Origin: JAFNAG01 sp963824985
GTDB taxonomy: Bacteria; Acidobacteriota; UBA6911
Assembly: GCA_963824985.1 (NCBI GenBank)
Contig: CAWGRQ010000037.1
Span: 9,155-73,154 of the forward strand
Reading direction: 5' to 3'
DNA: 64,000 nucleotides
The notes under the pieces were generated by a model, which had not been told where the DNA came from, did not search any database, and worked only from the letters and a program-made list of their open reading frames with translations. This document shows positions 26,726-35,859 of this stretch, in pieces. The first letter of the stretch is position 1. Each line of letters begins with the position of its first letter. The translations under genes and the position numbers were made by a program.

Positions 26726-28157
26726 ACACCCATTTTTCTGCGGATTTTTACTTGGCACTTTCCATGAGTCTCCAGTTAGTAATGTCAAGGGAGGTGACCT
26801 ATGGGTTTGCCACGCAGCACATACGTAAAGGAAGGGCAAGAAGGGGTGTATCACTGCTTCAGCCGGTGTGTCCGGCGGGCATTTCTGTGCGGATTCGACA
26901 AGCTGTCGCTCCGGGACTTTTCCCACCGCAAGGCATGGTTGGTGGACCGTTTGCGGTATCTCGCAGCCGTCTTTGCGATTGAAGTCTGCGCCTATGCAGT
27001 CATGGAAACTCACTACCATAACATTCTGCGCACTCGTCCCGACATCGTTGCCCTGTGGTCCGATCGGGAAGTCGCAACCCGCTGGCTGACACTCTTCCCC
27101 CGACATCGTGACCGGCAAGGCGCGCCGCTTCCCCCAGCCGAGGAAGACATCCGCGCTTTGGCAGATCGTCCGGAGCGCATCGCGCAGCTGCGTCGGCGTT
27201 TGTGCAGCCTCAGCTGGTTCATGGGTCGGCTGAACGAATTCATCGCCCGGGCTGCAAACAAAGAGGATGGGGTTAAGGGCCGGTTCTGGGAAGGACGGTT
27301 CAAATGCCAGGCGTTGCTCGACGGAGCGGCCATCGCCAGCTGCATGGTGTATGTGGATCTCAATCTCATCCGGGCCGGCCTGGCAGGGACTCCGGAAGAA
27401 AGCGACTTCACCAGCATCCAGGAACGGATCCGTGCCTGGCAGAAAGAAACGATGACCACCGGCGCCACTGACAGCGAGGCGGCAGCACCACCGATGCACG
27501 GTGCAGCTGCCGGCAAGGGCACGACAGGGCCTGACAATACCGCCGAAATCCCGAACTCTATTGCTGACCGCCTTTCCGCTTCGGCGGATCGCCTGGATGG
27601 GTGGCTGTGTCCCATTCACTCCGAAGCCGGAAGGCGCGGGATTCTGCAGATGACTAGAGCGGAGTATTTCGATCTGGTGGACAAGACGGGACGGATGACG
27701 CGGTTGGATAAACGGGGAGCCATCGATGCCGATCTTGCGCCGATCTTGCTGCGGATCGGCGTCAATCCCGATGCCTGGCTGCAAACCGTGTCCCACTTCG
27801 GAACCAAATTCCATCTCGCCGCCGGGCTGGTTTCCAGTCTACGCGATTTTGCGGATCGGCTCGGCAGGCGGTGGCTCCAAGGCACCGCCACGGCCCGCGC
27901 CGCATTCACCTCCTCGCCGCTGCAATTGGCCTGACGCGGCGCGTGCCCAGCAGGGCGATCGTTTGCAGATCCTTCAACTTGTACCCGCCTCACCGCTTTG
28001 GGCATCGTTCCGACTATGTTCTCCACGCCCACCGGTGATCTCCCCACAAGTCTGACCCAGCGGTCTTGTTTCGCTCGATCGTCAGCACTCAGTTCCTAGA
28101 CCCCGATCTTCACTCCTGAAGCTGACGGTCAGGATGCGCAAAAATGATGGGTGTCCA
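26723..28157 (+). mobile_element. IS200/RAYT-like HUH insertion element
   Basis: A single transposase gene lies between an 11-bp perfect inverted repeat: TGGACACCCAT at 26723-26733 and its complement at 28147-28157. Next to both are T/A-rich runs (ATTTTTC and GCAAAAAT). The element is about 1435 bp. It has replaced or separated the space between the glycosyltransferase cluster and the WD40 gene. The borders are inferred from the repeats only. HUH elements normally lack long terminal repeats and target duplications, so an 11-bp repeat is compatible with end hairpins used in recognition. Confidence 0.65.
26801..27934 (+). CDS. REP-associated tyrosine transposase-like (IS200-like) protein
   Basis: 377 residues with a near-perfect ribosome binding site (GGGAGGTGA) before ATG 26801. 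The Y1 HUH nuclease motifs are present: His71-Tyr-His73 in AVMETHYHNILR, and the candidate nucleophile Tyr184 in CMVYVDLNLIRAG, followed by the family motif around KGRFWEGRFKCQ. The N-terminus (YVKEGQEGVYHCFSRCVRRA) resembles the GxxYHVxxRx opening of the family. The extra C-terminal ~170 residues, which are Pro/Ala-rich and then helical (TRAEYFDLVDKTGR, FHLAAGLVSSLRDFADRLG), are longer than in classical RAYTs, which are about 150-250 residues. It likely moves the surrounding element. Confidence 0.88.
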   Translation: MGLPRSTYVKEGQEGVYHCFSRCVRRAFLCGFDKLSLRDFSHRKAWLVDRLRYLAAVFAIEVCAYAVMETHYHNILRTRPDIVALWSDREVATRWLTLFPRHRDRQGAPLPPAEEDIRALADRPERIAQLRRRLCSLSWFMGRLNEFIARAANKEDGVKGRFWEGRFKCQALLDGAAIASCMVYVDLNLIRAGLAGTPEESDFTSIQERIRAWQKETMTTGATDSEAAAPPMHGAAAGKGTTGPDNTAEIPNSIADRLSASADRLDGWLCPIHSEAGRRGILQMTRAEYFDLVDKTGRMTRLDKRGAIDADLAPILLRIGVNPDAWLQTVSHFGTKFHLAAGLVSSLRDFADRLGRRWLQGTATARAAFTSSPLQLA

Positions 28158-28250
28158 GGGGCAACATATGATTTGGTGGAATGACCAGGTATCCATTTTG
28201 AGGTACCATTAGGCGTCGCCATTTTACGCCGTTCAAAAGGGGATCCGCCC
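27935..28250. other. Right flank of transposon and WD40 promoter region
   Basis: The part up to 28157 is the non-coding 3' end of the insertion element. The rest (28158-28250) precedes the WD40 gene and is moderately AT-rich. No gene is seen. Confidence 0.5.
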
Positions 28251-30488
28251 ATGTCACACCCTTCAGGATTCAGGTTCGGCAGTTGGTTTCCGGTAATCCT
28301 TTCAGTCTCGGCACTGGCCGTATCCCCTACGGCCACACGGCCTCAAACTGCACCCGCAGGCAGGCGCCCGTCGTCAGATGCTTCCCCGATGGTTTCGAAG
28401 GCGGCATTTTCACGAGACGGCAGGTTGGGAGCCCTGGTTTATACTGATGGGGTGGCATTGCTGGATTTTGAGAGCAGGCGAGAGAAGTGCCTGGTTCATA
28501 GGGAGGGTGTCACCGCGCTCGCGTTTACCCATGACGGTGCCGAGTTGGCAATCTCGTCAAAAGGTGCTTACGATTATTCTCCGATCGCCGAGCCCGCTAC
28601 ATTTGTGGAAATCCAGATTATTGATGTGCGCACCGGTGTCATAAAGAACAAATTCCCGGACACCCGAGTTACGAATGTTCTGGAAATGGCGTTCACGCCA
28701 GCGGGAGCGCTGTTTGCAGTCGTAGCCAATCCGGGCCCGGAAAGGTCCGGCGTGCCCTATTTCCCTCGGGGACTGGACGGCTTGTTTCTTTGGGATGTAA
28801 TGGCCCGCAAACTGACTCCGCTGATTCAGGACAACAGGGCACGGCAATTGAGGCATTGCATCGCCGCGTTTGCTCCTGACGGTGACTCTCTATTTCTGTC
28901 GATGGGGGCCAGCGGAGGCAAGGAAGAGGTCAAGTTGTATAGTACTACCGCCCCCTCCGCAGGACGAACGGTCAACGGTGTGGCTCCGGCGGCGGGTTTC
29001 TTCCCGGGCGCAGCGGCAGTGGCGTTTTCGGTTGACGGACAGCGTTTGGCTTATGGCTTCAGTCGATCCGCCCCAGGTCGGATGGAAAGCAATGACATTG
29101 CATTGTACGACCTTGCCAGTAGGAAGGTCGTGTGGAAGATCCGAAATTTCTCCATTGGCGGCATGTCCCTTCTGTTTTTGGCAGATGGCAGGCTTGCGGC
29201 CCTTCCTTTGACTGCCGTACAGGCACGACTGCAGGCGGACCTGGTTCCGCCCGGAATGCCTGCCCAACGCATCCAGACGCTCAAGGGAATTACGATTTGG
29301 AACGCTGCGAACGGAAAAATCGAGAAGAAAATGGATCTCCCGACCGACGCCGCCATAAACCTGCTTGTCCCGGAACTGAATGCGCTGGCCTCATTAACCG
29401 GCAGCACGTGGGTATTTCGCGACCTGCAGACCTTCGAAGTCAAAGACAGCATCTCTGCTCTCGATGATCGGTGCATGCCGGCCGACGCCGCACGCCTGAA
29501 CCTGGAAATGGAAAAAGCCGCGCAGTCATTCAGCATACATCGAATGCTGGACGTGTCATTTTTGCCGGGCAAGCGCGGCGAGCTTCTGGGCACCAACGAT
29601 GATGGAATCGTCTATCTCTGGAACATTGCAACGGGAAATGAGCTTCAGAGAAATCGGTTTGTGTCTTCCGCGGACCGTGTTGCCATTTCGGAAGGCGGCC
29701 GTACTGTTGCCGTTGCGGGGAATGTCGGGATGTCTGTTCTTGTTTTGGAGGATGACGGCAGCTACAGGCGCGCTCCAATGACGGATTTTGCGCTGAGTGT
29801 GGGGTCCCTGGCGTCATCTCCGGACGGCCAAATGCTGGCGTTCGGCAGTACTGATGGAACTCTGGGCATTGTGGATGTGAAAAACCATGCGGCGATCCGA
29901 CAATGGAATGGTCACAGCGGTGCCGTGCGTTCAACAGCGTTCTCACGCGATGGCACGCTGCTCGCCAGCAGCGGGGATGATCTGACGCTGAAGTTGTGGA
30001 ACGTGACCACGGGCGAAGTGGTTCAGACTCTGGAAGGACACAAGGGTAAGATAAATGCGCTGACATTTGCTGCCGGCCCGAAGGTGCTGCTTGCAAGTGG
30101 AGGAGATGATTCGAGAATCACCTTGTGGGATGTGAAATCCCGTAGAATTGTAAAGACGCTCAAGGAGCATGGGGGTTCGATACGGAGCATCTCTTTTTCA
30201 CCTGACGGCGCGATCCTCGTCAGCGGGGCCGATGACGGCTTGCGCGTATGGGATGTCAAGACCGGCAAGACGGTCAAGATCCTGTTGAAAAACTCTCCAG
30301 AATGGGCTGCAGGGAGTGGAGTAGAGGCAGGGCGGCCGACTGCCCTTGGAGGCGATGACATTACGGTCACGTCGATCCGCTTTTCGCCAGACGGCCGACT
30401 TGTTGCCTGCGGAGGTACCAACAACACGGCCATGGTGTGGGATACAAGAACCTGGGGGCGCAGGACATTCAGGCCAATAGAAAAATAG
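28251..30488 (+). CDS. Secreted WD40-repeat protein
   Basis: 745 residues; ATG 28251 follows AAGGGGAT. The N-terminus (FGSWFPVILSVSALAVSPTA) is a signal peptide, so the protein is periplasmic or extracellular. Two WD40 propellers are suggested: a degenerate one at about 40-400 (SKAAFSRDGRLGALVYTDG, VTALAFTHDGAELAISS) and a canonical one at about 430-740. The second shows repeated GH-x(n)-WD units such as WNGHSGAVRSTAFSRDGTLL, LEGHKGKINALTFAAG, LWDVKSRRIVKTL, ISFSPDGAILVSGADDGLRV and IRFSPDGRLVACGG. No catalytic domain is attached. WD40 proteins act as scaffolds; the partner is unknown. It stands alone between a transposon and a transporter gene. Confidence 0.88.
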   Translation: MSHPSGFRFGSWFPVILSVSALAVSPTATRPQTAPAGRRPSSDASPMVSKAAFSRDGRLGALVYTDGVALLDFESRREKCLVHREGVTALAFTHDGAELAISSKGAYDYSPIAEPATFVEIQIIDVRTGVIKNKFPDTRVTNVLEMAFTPAGALFAVVANPGPERSGVPYFPRGLDGLFLWDVMARKLTPLIQDNRARQLRHCIAAFAPDGDSLFLSMGASGGKEEVKLYSTTAPSAGRTVNGVAPAAGFFPGAAAVAFSVDGQRLAYGFSRSAPGRMESNDIALYDLASRKVVWKIRNFSIGGMSLLFLADGRLAALPLTAVQARLQADLVPPGMPAQRIQTLKGITIWNAANGKIEKKMDLPTDAAINLLVPELNALASLTGSTWVFRDLQTFEVKDSISALDDRCMPADAARLNLEMEKAAQSFSIHRMLDVSFLPGKRGELLGTNDDGIVYLWNIATGNELQRNRFVSSADRVAISEGGRTVAVAGNVGMSVLVLEDDGSYRRAPMTDFALSVGSLASSPDGQMLAFGSTDGTLGIVDVKNHAAIRQWNGHSGAVRSTAFSRDGTLLASSGDDLTLKLWNVTTGEVVQTLEGHKGKINALTFAAGPKVLLASGGDDSRITLWDVKSRRIVKTLKEHGGSIRSISFSPDGAILVSGADDGLRVWDVKTGKTVKILLKNSPEWAAGSGVEAGRPTALGGDDITVTSIRFSPDGRLVACGGTNNTAMVWDTRTWGRRTFRPIEK

Positions 30489-30614
30489 CGGGAAATAGGA
30501 ACTGTCATTCCGTAATCTGAGGAATGCCAACCTTTGAGTGAAGATCGGCCTCTCGGCTTGCCTGCAACAGGCCCAAGCCGAGGGAGGGCTCGAAGTCCGG
30601 GGTGGAGACTCTCC

Positions 30615-32039
30615 ATGATTGAGGTCACGCTGGCCGAGACTGATCGGAACATTCTGCGGCGCCTCGAGCGTCTTCCCATGACTTGGGTGCAGATGCGTCT
30701 GCTGGTCATGGGAGGGCTGGGCTACACGTTTGATGCCATGGATCTGGGCATCGTGGCGTTCATCCTTCCGGTGGTGATCGCGAGCTTTGGACTGACCAAC
30801 GAGCGGACCGGCTTACTGGGAAGCGCCAGCATGATCGGGTACCTGTTCGGCGCGTTCCTGGCCGGCACGCTCGGGGACCTGATCGGCCGGCGAAGTGTTA
30901 TGCTGTACGCACTGGCTTTCTACTGCGTTGCCACACTGTTTTCCGCCGCGTCACCCGGGTGGGAGTTTCTCTTCTGGTCCCGCACCCTCGCCGGCATCGG
31001 CTTCGGCGCGGAGAGCGCAATTATCGCGCCGTTCCTCTCTGAGTTCATCCAGGGCAGATACCGCGGGCGATACATTGGTTCCCTATCAGGATTTTTCTCC
31101 TTCGGGTTCGTCTTCGCAGCCCTGCTTGGATATTTTGTGGTGCCCGCGAGCGCGGCCGGGTGGCGCATTGTGCTGGTGATCTGCGCCACTCCCATCCTCT
31201 TGCTTCTGTGGTGGCGCCGGGGGATCGCAGAATCGCCGCGTTGGCTGATTCAGCAGGGGCGCTCGGCAGAGGCGGAGCGAATCGTGAGCCGGATGGAAGA
31301 GGAGGTCGCCCGTCGTGTTGCCGGACCGCTCCCCGCCATCGAGAGTGTAGAACTGCCCGCCATCACCGTTTGGCGCGACACCTCATTCCGTGCGAACCTC
31401 GCCGCGCTGTTCAGCCGCAAAATGATGCGCTCCACTGCTATGCTATGGGTTTTGTGGTTTTCCATCACGTTCGCGTATTATGGATTCTTCACCTGGATCC
31501 CGACGCTTCTGGTGAAACAGGGCCTCACCGTCACCCGGAGCTTCGGCTACAGCTTCATCATCTATCTGGCGATGGTACCGGGCTACTACTCGGCGGCGTT
31601 TCTGAGCGAGAAGCTCGACCGCAAGTGGACGATCATCCTGTACATGGCCGGAGGCGGCCTGGCGGCTCTCGGAATGTCGATCGTGCACCACGAGAACTTC
31701 ATCACGTTTTTCGGTTTCATTCTCTCATTCTTTATGAACGGCACCTACGCCGGCATCTACGCATACACGCCGGAGGTGTATCCCACGGCCATTCGTACGA
31801 CGGGGATGGGGGTCGCATCTTCTTTCGGGCGCCTGGGGGGGATCGCGGCGCCGATCATCATCGGATATGCCTTTGCGAGCATCGGATTCGGCGGTGTATT
31901 TGTCATTACCACCGCAGTCCTGCTCGCCGGGGCGCTGGCGGTCGGAATTCTGGGAATCCGCACCAGCGGCAAAACGCTCGAGGAGATTACGGCGGAGGAA
32001 ACCGGCAGTCGATTCATTTCCCGAGGAGGAACGGCATGA
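30615..32039 (+). CDS. MFS transporter (sugar/aromatic-acid porter type)
   Basis: 474 residues; ATG 30615 follows GGTGGAG. The frame extends upstream only with a TTG. Twelve membrane segments are predicted. MFS signature motifs are GTLGDLIGRRSVM after helix 2, GRYRGRYIGSLSGFFSFG near helix 5, and YTPEVYPTAIRTTGMGVASS near helix 10, which fit the sugar-porter / niacin-type and aromatic acid families. The stop codon overlaps the start of the next gene (ATGA at 32036-32039), so transporter and amidohydrolase are translationally coupled. The carried molecule may therefore be the amidohydrolase's substrate or product. Confidence 0.9.
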   Translation: MIEVTLAETDRNILRRLERLPMTWVQMRLLVMGGLGYTFDAMDLGIVAFILPVVIASFGLTNERTGLLGSASMIGYLFGAFLAGTLGDLIGRRSVMLYALAFYCVATLFSAASPGWEFLFWSRTLAGIGFGAESAIIAPFLSEFIQGRYRGRYIGSLSGFFSFGFVFAALLGYFVVPASAAGWRIVLVICATPILLLLWWRRGIAESPRWLIQQGRSAEAERIVSRMEEEVARRVAGPLPAIESVELPAITVWRDTSFRANLAALFSRKMMRSTAMLWVLWFSITFAYYGFFTWIPTLLVKQGLTVTRSFGYSFIIYLAMVPGYYSAAFLSEKLDRKWTIILYMAGGGLAALGMSIVHHENFITFFGFILSFFMNGTYAGIYAYTPEVYPTAIRTTGMGVASSFGRLGGIAAPIIIGYAFASIGFGGVFVITTAVLLAGALAVGILGIRTSGKTLEEITAEETGSRFISRGGTA

Positions 32040-33229
32040 AAACAGCCTATCGTGCATCACGCATCATCGATGGAGTTTCCGAAAATGTCATCCAGGGTGG
32101 TTGCGTGCTAGTCGAGGATGACCGGATCATCGCCATCGAGAGGGACCTGGCGATCCCGCCCGGAACCAGGCTGGTCGATCTCCGGGACGCGACGCTGCTT
32201 CCCGGCCTGATCGACGCCCATGTGCACCTGGTGTGGAACGCCTCAGGGTTGCCGCACGAGCTGGTCCACCGCGAGTCCCGCTACATGACTGCGTTGCGCA
32301 CGGCGCAGCATGCGTTGCAGCATCTGCGCGCCGGCGTCACGACTGTCCGGGACACCGGGTCCACCGATGCGATCGCCGTCGATGTGGCACGAGCCATCGA
32401 AGCCGGAATCGTGCCCGGAGCGCGGGTCTTCGCCGCGGGGCGCGTGATCGCGATGACCGGCGGCCACGCGCATGTGCTCGGACGGGAGGCGGACGGACCG
32501 GATGCGGTGCGCCAGGCCGCGCGCGCCGAGATGAAAGGGGGCGCGCACCTGATCAAGGTGATGGCGTCGGGCGGAGTGTACGGCTTCTCTGAAGAGCCCG
32601 GCATGCCGCAGTACACGGTCGAGGAGATGCGCGCCGCCGTCGAAGAGGCCCACAAAACTGGACGCATGGTGTCGGCCCACGCCTATTCCGTCCAGGCGAT
32701 CGCCAATGCGCTCGACGCCGGGGTCGATTGCATCGAACATGGCAGCTTCCTGACGCCGGAGCTTGCGCGCCGCATGATTCGCGAGGGGAAATTTCTCGTC
32801 CCTACGCTCGTGACTTACCAGGCGGGGTGCGATTTCGGCGCGGCCCTGGGAACGCCGCCTCTGCTGATGCGCAAGTACGACGAGGTGCGCCGCGCCAGCC
32901 GCAAGGCCATGCAGATTGCGCTCCAGGAGGGGGTTCGGATCGTCGCCGGCACCGACTGCGGCTCGCCGGGCAACCCGCACGGCAACCTGCCCGAAGAACT
33001 CCGGTTGATGGTAGAACTCGGCGCCACCCCGATGCAGACGATACGATATTGCACTTCCGTGGCGGCCGAACTGCTTGGCTGCGCCGACGCCGGTGCGATC
33101 GCTCCCGGCAAACGGGCGCACCTGCTGGCCGTTGCGGGCGATCCCACGGCGGATATCACCGCGCTGAGGAAGGTCGTGATCGTGGTGCAGTCTGGGGAGA
33201 TCGTGGTAAACAGCGCCGGACGCGTCTAG
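32036..33229 (+). CDS. Metal-dependent amidohydrolase (imidazolonepropionase-like / Xaa-Pro dipeptidase type)
   Basis: 397 residues, ATG 32036 preceded by CGAGGAGG and overlapping the transporter stop. Ligand motifs of the amidohydrolase superfamily are all visible: DAHVHL (two His after strand 1), the lysine of HLIKVMASGG, likely carboxylated, His in VSAHAYS, His in CIEHGSF and Asp in IVAGTDCGSP. The overall pattern matches the subgroup that includes imidazolonepropionase-like proteins and N-acyl or Xaa-Pro dipeptidases. It lacks a signal peptide, so it acts in the cytoplasm on a compound probably imported by its coupled MFS partner. The exact substrate cannot be read. The long open frame 5' of the start (31160-32035) is a shadow of the transporter gene. 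Confidence 0.9.
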   Translation: MKTAYRASRIIDGVSENVIQGGCVLVEDDRIIAIERDLAIPPGTRLVDLRDATLLPGLIDAHVHLVWNASGLPHELVHRESRYMTALRTAQHALQHLRAGVTTVRDTGSTDAIAVDVARAIEAGIVPGARVFAAGRVIAMTGGHAHVLGREADGPDAVRQAARAEMKGGAHLIKVMASGGVYGFSEEPGMPQYTVEEMRAAVEEAHKTGRMVSAHAYSVQAIANALDAGVDCIEHGSFLTPELARRMIREGKFLVPTLVTYQAGCDFGAALGTPPLLMRKYDEVRRASRKAMQIALQEGVRIVAGTDCGSPGNPHGNLPEELRLMVELGATPMQTIRYCTSVAAELLGCADAGAIAPGKRAHLLAVAGDPTADITALRKVVIVVQSGEIVVNSAGRV

Positions 33230-33536
33230 ATCAGCCTGCTCGGATCGGGCTGTGGTGGACCGATCTGTTCGGCAGCACGGATGAAGCCACATAAGATCTA
33301 ACCGGCTGCCGTCGTTATGTGCCGATCTTTTATTCGGCAGGAGCTGGATCTGGGGCGTGGGGCCGGCCCCTATTCTCTTTCGCAGCCGGATGCGGCTTAT
33401 CCTCATCCGTCCACCGGGAGCAAAAGGGGGTGCCGGCATTGCTGCGAGGCACCCCCGCATTCAAAACGTCAGAGGTCTGAGCCTCCTTCGGGAGATGTCT
33501 TCGATCCTGATTCGCAGCCCTTCAGGAGCGCTCATC
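33230..33536. other. Intergenic region upstream of tldD
   Basis: About 300 bases that contain the hairpin at 33426-33456 described separately, a run of GC-rich DNA, and the AGGAG site before the tldD start. No gene is recognised, although the tldD frame is open back to 33357. Confidence 0.5.
33426..33464 (+). repeat. Hairpin repeat, copy 1 (5' side of tldD)
   Basis: A perfect 9-bp stem, GGGGGTGCC (33426-33434) and GGCACCCCC (33448-33456), closes a 13-base loop. The sequence then reads CGCATTCAA. A near-identical unit occurs in the same orientation at 37719-37752, after pmbA. No T-run follows, so it is more likely a repeat than a terminator. Confidence 0.75.
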
Positions 33537-35576
33537 ATGAACATGATTGCGAAGCTCTTTGCTAAAACGCCCAACGCCGCAGACATTCAGGAGCAGCTCA
33601 AGGAGATTGAACACGCTCGGAGAAGAAGGCAGCGTGATCTGATCTTGATGGAGGGAAAAAAGCAGGAAAAGACAAAACAGGCAATCAATACCAAGAAAGC
33701 AGGCAGGCAGGCTGTGCTTCGGGACATTTTTCGGGACATGTCTCAAATCGAGATGGATATCGGCTACGCCAACAGCGACTTGCGCCGCCTCTCGCTCGAA
33801 AAAAGTGCCCTCACCTCGTTCTTGCGCAAGATCGAAATATTGGAGCAGAAGAAGGACCACCAGGGGATCCAAAATCTCATCACTCGCATCCGCAATAGCT
33901 CGATTCAGAATGCCATCGACAAGGCTGAGGTGAACGATGCCGCCTTCAACGACATGCTGGCGGACATCCTGGGAGAAGAGGAAGGATTCGCATCCCAAGG
34001 CAAAGAAAAGGACGAGGCCGGATTCGCCGAATTCGACAAGACCATCGGCGAAAGGGCGCAGGCTGAGGAAATTGAGTCCACGGAACCACTTCGGACCAGC
34101 TCCATCGGAGGAATCGCAACGGCAGCGACGCCCACGCTGATGTCCGGCCTGCTGTCGGCAATGGAAGCGGAGGGGGTACCACCCAAGCTGGAACTCGATC
34201 CCCAGATGCTGAACCGCGTGATCCAGGCCGCTTTAAAGAGAGGCGGAGAGTTTGCAGAGGTATACGTCGAGCACAAGATTTCGCAACGTATCCTGATGGA
34301 AGAATCGAAAGTCAAGCAGGCCATCTTCGGCATCAGACAGGGCGCCGGCGTGCGCGTAATCTCGGGCAACAAGACTGGCTATGCCTATACCGACGAGATC
34401 AGCGAAGAGAAACTGAAGCGAGCCGCCGATGCGGCCTCCTACGTGGCACGAGGATCGAACCTATCCATACCGATGGACGTACGCAAGAGCGAGCGGCCCT
34501 CATTCATTACGGTGAGGATCTCTCTCGAGAGTGTTGCCGATGCCCGGCGCATTGAGGTGATGCAGCGCGCAGACCAGGCCGCGCTTTCCTATGATTCCCG
34601 CATCAAAATGGCAGTGATCAGTTATAACGATGAGGTCAGAGGCCGCACGATCGCCAATAGCGAAGGCTTGCTGGTTACAGACGAGCTGCCTTTGCTCTTC
34701 TTCACCGTGGACACCCTCGGCGTGGGCAACAACACCCGGCATATGGGCCACGAAGGCCTCAGCTTACATGCCGGCTTTGAGATGTTCGACCAGGTCACTC
34801 CGGAAGAGCTGGCGCGCCGCTCGGCTCGCGAATCGATCGCAATGCTCTCCGCCGAAGCTTGTCCTGCGGGGAAAATGGACGTAGTCATGGAGAACGGTCA
34901 GGGCGGTGTGCTGGTGCACGAAGCCGTCGGCCATCCACTGGAGGCGGACAACATCGCCAAGCGGGTCGGCACTTTTGCTGACCAGATGGGACAAAAGGTG
35001 GCCCAGGACATTTTCACCCTGGTTGACGACGGTTCGCTGCCCGGCGCAAGAGGCACAACCAATTTCGACGACGAAGGCACGCCCATGAAGCGGAACGTGC
35101 TCATCGAAAAGGGCGCGATCCAATTATTCATGACCGACATCCTTTCGGCCAAACAGCTCAAGATGACGCGCACCGGCAACGGCCGGCGCGAGAGTTTCCG
35201 TTTCCCGCCGATCCCTCGCATGACCAACACCTTCATCGCCAATGGGACCGAAAAGGCGGAGGACATCCTCGCATCGACCAAAAAAGGCATCTACGTTCAG
35301 GGCTTGAAGGGCGGAAGCGTCGATGAGATCACAGGCATCTTCAATTTCACCTGCCGTGAATCCTACCTGATTGAGGACGGGAAGAAAACCAAGCCGCTGA
35401 AGGGGGCGACTTTGATCGGCAGCTGCATGGACATCATCTCGAACATCGACGCCGTGGGCAATGATCTGAGTCTTGGCCCCGGCACGTGTGGCAAGAAGGG
35501 ACAGAATGCCGCAACGAACGTGGGCCAGCCCACCGTGCGCATCCGCGGCATCAACGTGGGCGGCTCTCGTGCATAA
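33537..35576 (+). CDS. tldD: TldD metalloprotease with N-terminal coiled-coil extension
   Basis: TldD is the catalytic half of the TldD/TldE protease, which trims peptides (for example modified peptides and microcins). ATG 33537 follows AGGAG and gives 679 residues, about 200 more than standard TldD. TldD homology starts near residue 218 (LDPQMLNRVIQAALKRGGEF). The zinc motif HEAVGH is at 461-466, followed by LEADNIAKR, and GTFAD, DDGSLPGARGTTNFDDEG and VIEKG-type motifs are conserved. The first ~180 residues are highly charged and helical (EQLKEIEHARRRRQRD, QEKTKQAINTKKAGRQ, NSSIQNAIDKAEVNDAAFND) and end in an acidic stretch (MLADILGEEEG). This extension predicts a long coiled coil and resembles no part of TldD. 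Its partner gene pmbA follows. Confidence 0.9.
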   Translation: MNMIAKLFAKTPNAADIQEQLKEIEHARRRRQRDLILMEGKKQEKTKQAINTKKAGRQAVLRDIFRDMSQIEMDIGYANSDLRRLSLEKSALTSFLRKIEILEQKKDHQGIQNLITRIRNSSIQNAIDKAEVNDAAFNDMLADILGEEEGFASQGKEKDEAGFAEFDKTIGERAQAEEIESTEPLRTSSIGGIATAATPTLMSGLLSAMEAEGVPPKLELDPQMLNRVIQAALKRGGEFAEVYVEHKISQRILMEESKVKQAIFGIRQGAGVRVISGNKTGYAYTDEISEEKLKRAADAASYVARGSNLSIPMDVRKSERPSFITVRISLESVADARRIEVMQRADQAALSYDSRIKMAVISYNDEVRGRTIANSEGLLVTDELPLLFFTVDTLGVGNNTRHMGHEGLSLHAGFEMFDQVTPEELARRSARESIAMLSAEACPAGKMDVVMENGQGGVLVHEAVGHPLEADNIAKRVGTFADQMGQKVAQDIFTLVDDGSLPGARGTTNFDDEGTPMKRNVLIEKGAIQLFMTDILSAKQLKMTRTGNGRRESFRFPPIPRMTNTFIANGTEKAEDILASTKKGIYVQGLKGGSVDEITGIFNFTCRESYLIEDGKKTKPLKGATLIGSCMDIISNIDAVGNDLSLGPGTCGKKGQNAATNVGQPTVRIRGINVGGSRA

Positions 35577-35580
35577 GTAT

Positions 35581-35827
35581 TCGTGTTCACAATTACGATA
35601 ACGTCTGCTGGTGGGCTCGTTGTATGTGCTATCAAGAAAAGAACCTTCCCTGTCAACTTGCACTAGCCAAGGTGCTGCTCATGCCCACCAGCCCTCCGGG
35701 CGCCGCCGGGGCGGCCCCGTCTGCTTTGTTGCTCCTCCTCGACGATGGCCGGCATCGCCTACTTCGTCGCTTCGCGCATCCAGGGCCGCCGCGCTCGGCG
35801 CATACGTGGCCGTAATTGTGAACACGA
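35581..35827. mobile_element. MITE-like element between tldD and pmbA
   Basis: Perfect 17-bp terminal inverted repeats, TCGTGTTCACAATTACG (35581-35597) and its complement at 35811-35827, enclose a non-coding 247-bp element. Inner inverted repeats include CTGGTGGGC / GCCCACCAG and CGATG-GCCGG-CATCG. The core starting CTCCTCGACGATG (35735-35747) also occurs in the element at 14617-14900, so the two are related despite different ends. The element starts 4 bases after the tldD stop, so it splits what was probably a tldD-pmbA operon. It could also act as an RNA hairpin or pairing element in a shared transcript. Confidence 0.75.
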
Positions 35828-35859
35828 GTACCAAGCGCCAAGAAATAGAGAGGGAAGAA

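Noticed and set aside
31160..32035. Long 5' extension of the amidohydrolase frame
   Set aside because: It overlaps the MFS transporter in another frame; the amidohydrolase starts cleanly at ATG 32036 with a ribosome site.
35611..35859. N-terminal extension of PmbA through the inserted element
   Set aside because: The segment is the MITE-like element; the PmbA start at 35860 has a ribosome site and matches family length.
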